From CAZECR01 sp964510495 (GTDB taxonomy: Bacteria; Patescibacteriota; Patescibacteriia; Magasanikbacterales; GWA2-37-8): a stretch of 15,265 bases of DNA. This document shows positions 13,463 through 15,265 of this stretch, one piece after another. The notes below the pieces were generated by a model. That model ran no database searches. It was not told the origin of the DNA and saw only the letters and a program-made list of their open reading frames with translations. The DNA lies in the NCBI GenBank assembly GCA_964510495.1, contig CAZECR010000026.1, positions 1 through 15,265 on the forward strand. The letters are read 5' to 3'. Within the stretch, counting starts at the first letter, position 1. Each line of letters opens with the position of its first letter. The position numbers and the translations under genes were made by a program.

Positions 13463-15218
13463 ACAAACGGTATCATTACGAGCGGCAATTTACCTACGAG
13501 TGTCTACCGACGAGCAGATAGAAAAATACGGTATTCCGCTACAAAAAGCCGCAGTTGAAGCCGTTATTAACTCTAAGGGGAAACTAGACGACGGTTCGCC
13601 AGCTATGGTGCTTGCAGGTAAGCGGTTCATTTACGAAGACAAGGGTGTAAGTGGTGCTGACCCCGTAGACGAAAGACCTGCCTTCTTGCGAATGAAAGAG
13701 GATATAGAAAACGCGCCAGAGGGCGAGAAACCATTCGATATTGTAGCCGTTTACCGAATTGACAGGTTCGCCCGTAAACTAAAGATTTTACTAGAGGTAA
13801 TCGAATACTTCGAAGCCCACAACATCCAGTTTATATCTTCTAGTGAAAGCATAGATACTTCTACCCCGTTCGGTAAGGCTATGCTTGGTATCATCGGCGT
13901 AATTGCTGAATTAGAAAGAGAAACCACAAAAGCCAGGACGCAAGCTGGCAAGGTACAGGCAATAGAACAAGGCGTTTACATGGGCGCACAAGCCCCTTAC
14001 GGCTATGAAAAAGATAAAGACAAACGGTTACAGATTTTAGAGCCAGAGGCAAAAATAGTAAGGGAAGTTTTCGAATTATTCGTAACCGAGAAGAAAAACA
14101 CTCAGCAAATAGCCGATTTTCTTACTAGCAATAAAATCCTTACACCACAGCCTTCGGCTATTTACTACAAAAAGAGGCGGAAGGGAAAGACTAAAGTTAA
14201 CGACGAACACTTCTGGCGCGACTCGACTATTAGAAGCATAATTAACGACGAAATATACCTGGGAATTTATTACTACAACAAAAACGAAGGTAAAAAACGG
14301 CTAGATAAATCGTTATGGAAAGAATCGCCGTATAAGCATAAACCACTTATCGACCTAGGTTTATTCGAAATGGCCCAGAATCGAATTAAGGAAGACGTGG
14401 CCTTACGTAATAGCGCTAAAACAGCCGAGAATCACCTATACCTGCTATCTGGCCTAATAAAATGCCACGCTTGCTACGACTCGTCTTCTGACCGCGACCC
14501 CTTAAACTGGACTGGCACGAGTAAGGTTATTAAGAAGAACAATAAGCGCGCCTACTACTACCAATGTGGGGCTAAAAATTCGAAAAAGTACTCGACCGTG
14601 TGTAAAGCTATCCCTTTTCCAGCCGACGAAATCGAAGAATTTGTTACCCAGTTTATTAAAGACCTACTAAGCGACCCAGAGCATATCTACAAGCACATTA
14701 GCTCGTTACAATCGACAAAAATGGATAAACGAAAACTACTTAAAAGGCAGACAGATATAACAAAAATGTTAAATCGAATACCAAGTAGTCGTCAAAACGT
14801 AAAGGACTTGTATGCAAAAGGTGATATTGACGAACCTGAATACGAAGATAGAAAGGCAAAAATAAAGAAGCAGGAAGCTAATTTAAGGCAAGATTTATTA
14901 TCTATTCAGGGACAAATTGGTGAAGATAAAATCTCGGAAATATACGCCAGCACCTTTAAGCTATTCGCAAAAAAGTACAAGCCTTTCCTAGACGGCTTAA
15001 TGACCGACAGGCAGGAAATATCCGACCTAATTCACCTTATTGTCGATAAAATCAACGTCTACACACGCAAAGCCACTAAAAAAGACAAAATTGCTGGCAG
15101 AAAGAAGGAAGACCAGGTAATACCGTACCAAGTAAGGATAGACTTACGCTTGCCACAAGACATTATGCAACGCTTAGCACTGCAAGGTAAGTTCGAAGTC
15201 AGAAACGATAACTTGTAG
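13455..15218 (+). CDS. Large serine recombinase (integrase), C-terminus set by the integration state
   Basis: Integrates and excises the element by serine-type recombination. The resolvase-like domain (about 8-160) has the catalytic Ser17 in YLRVSTDEQ and Arg-rich YRIDRFAR (Arg101, Arg104, Arg107). The recombinase domain starts at APYGYE (180-185). A zinc ribbon uses Cys337, Cys340, Cys371 and Cys383. A charged coiled-coil region follows (about 425-500). At 587 residues it is typical of the large serine integrases. The ATG at 13455 overlaps the preceding gene by eight bases. The TAG stop (15216-15218) takes its T from the att core and its AG from the tRNA-Glu acceptor stem, so the stop is supplied by the target. 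In the circle the frame would go on through 7654-7797 for 47 residues starting WDSISDLELKRQ, then stop at TGA overlapping the ATG at 7794. The right attP arm is coding sequence. Confidence 0.95.
   Translation: MSKQTVSLRAAIYLRVSTDEQIEKYGIPLQKAAVEAVINSKGKLDDGSPAMVLAGKRFIYEDKGVSGADPVDERPAFLRMKEDIENAPEGEKPFDIVAVYRIDRFARKLKILLEVIEYFEAHNIQFISSSESIDTSTPFGKAMLGIIGVIAELERETTKARTQAGKVQAIEQGVYMGAQAPYGYEKDKDKRLQILEPEAKIVREVFELFVTEKKNTQQIADFLTSNKILTPQPSAIYYKKRRKGKTKVNDEHFWRDSTIRSIINDEIYLGIYYYNKNEGKKRLDKSLWKESPYKHKPLIDLGLFEMAQNRIKEDVALRNSAKTAENHLYLLSGLIKCHACYDSSSDRDPLNWTGTSKVIKKNNKRAYYYQCGAKNSKKYSTVCKAIPFPADEIEEFVTQFIKDLLSDPEHIYKHISSLQSTKMDKRKLLKRQTDITKMLNRIPSSRQNVKDLYAKGDIDEPEYEDRKAKIKKQEANLRQDLLSIQGQIGEDKISEIYASTFKLFAKKYKPFLDGLMTDRQEISDLIHLIVDKINVYTRKATKKDKIAGRKKEDQVIPYQVRIDLRLPQDIMQRLALQGKFEVRNDNL
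15190..15216. repeat. Right attachment junction (right attP arm plus core ACTTGT)
   Basis: The element-side arm (15190-15214) begins AGTTCGAAGTCAGAAACGAT and faces the left arm as an inverted repeat. The core (15211-15216) repeats bases 7649-7654. The central GT is 15215-15216. Bases from 15217 onward are host tRNA. Confidence 0.85.
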
Positions 15219-15265
15219 CCCCGAGGGGAGTCGAACCCCTGATCTCTTGGATGAAAACCAAGTGT
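15216..15265 (-). tRNA. tRNA-Glu (UUC), 5' part cut by the window edge
   Basis: On the minus strand the visible part contains an anticodon stem CTTGG/CCAAG with loop TTTTCAT (anticodon UUC at 15253-15255), variable loop AGATC, T-arm AGGGG-TTCGACT-CCCCT, acceptor 3' strand CGGGGCT (15217-15223) and discriminator A (15216). CCA is not encoded. The D-arm and 5' acceptor strand lie beyond the edge. The recombinase stop codon overlaps its last three bases. Confidence 0.92.

Larger units (their letters stand above)
7649..15216. mobile_element. Integrated serine-recombinase element at tRNA-Glu (net 7,562 bp)
   Basis: Both ends carry ACTTGT (7649-7654 and 15211-15216). The right copy touches the tRNA-Glu 3' end and the left copy lies in an AT-rich intergenic stretch. 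Joining the element ends (15190-15216 to 7655-7679) gives a 52-bp site whose outer 25-base arms are inverted repeats with 17 of 25 positions alike, including AGTTC and GTCAGAAA on both sides. The centre falls on the GT dinucleotide inside the shared hexamer. Length, symmetry and central dinucleotide fit a large serine integrase attP. Genes inside are extremely compact: overlaps of 11, 8 and 4 bases, and one pair of stop codons that abut. Cargo includes Erm-type, HEPN-like and DUF4238 genes. I see no replication, conjugation or capsid gene. Confidence 0.88.

Noticed and set aside
1..15265. Recoded UGA (as in some Patescibacteria) or a CRISPR array
   Set aside because: No in-frame TGA occurs within the recognised genes and TGA serves as a normal stop at 7212; no regularly spaced repeats were seen.

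Overview
The window is bacterial chromosome (1 to about 7654) followed by a small, almost complete integrated mobile element (about 7655 to 15216) sitting against the 3' end of a tRNA-Glu gene that runs off the right edge. Reading frames use the standard code. Very tight gene packing, many genes whose -10 box lies only 6-12 bases before the ATG (leaderless or nearly so), and isolated nucleotide-metabolism genes among unknown small ORFs suggest a reduced-genome bacterium of the Patescibacteria/CPR type. That assignment is inference, not proof.

Host part. A partial nicotinamide phosphoribosyltransferase (left edge to 932) ends at a clear terminator. A P2-type cation ATPase (1034-3595) runs tail to tail, with an 11-base overlap, into a small multi-pass membrane protein (3585-4142, minus). 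A small unknown protein (minus) follows. Then comes a minus-strand pair, an unknown 173-residue protein and purC. Beyond these are small unknown genes with their own promoters and terminators (6403-6855, 7002-7214, 7329-7565). Two compositional styles alternate: C-ending, GC-richer genes with Shine-Dalgarno sites (NAMPT, purC pair, small ORFs) and AT-rich genes with near-leaderless starts (ATPase, membrane protein).

Mobile element. The net unit is 7,562 bp and is bounded by the 6-bp repeat ACTTGT (7649-7654 and 15211-15216). It carries a TerS-like HTH protein, a DUF4238 protein, a large MerR-HTH protein with a C-terminal DUF4209/HEPN-like RNxxxH motif, a PH-like small protein, a structured RNA, a small MerR-HTH regulator, an Erm-type rRNA adenine methyltransferase, an unknown protein and a large serine recombinase. 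Joining the two element ends rebuilds a 52-bp attP. Its 25-base arms are inverted repeats matching at 17 of 25 positions, centred on a GT dinucleotide.

The most striking point is that attP lies inside the recombinase gene. Integrated, the recombinase stops at a TAG whose last two bases belong to the tRNA-Glu acceptor stem (587 residues). In the excised circle the same frame runs on for 47 more codons and stops at a TGA that overlaps the ATG of the TerS-like gene (ATGA). Excision would therefore give the recombinase a new C-terminus. It would also fuse erm, the unknown gene, the recombinase and the TerS-like gene into one translationally coupled operon; integration cuts the last gene off. The layout resembles an integration-dependent switch on a satellite-like element.
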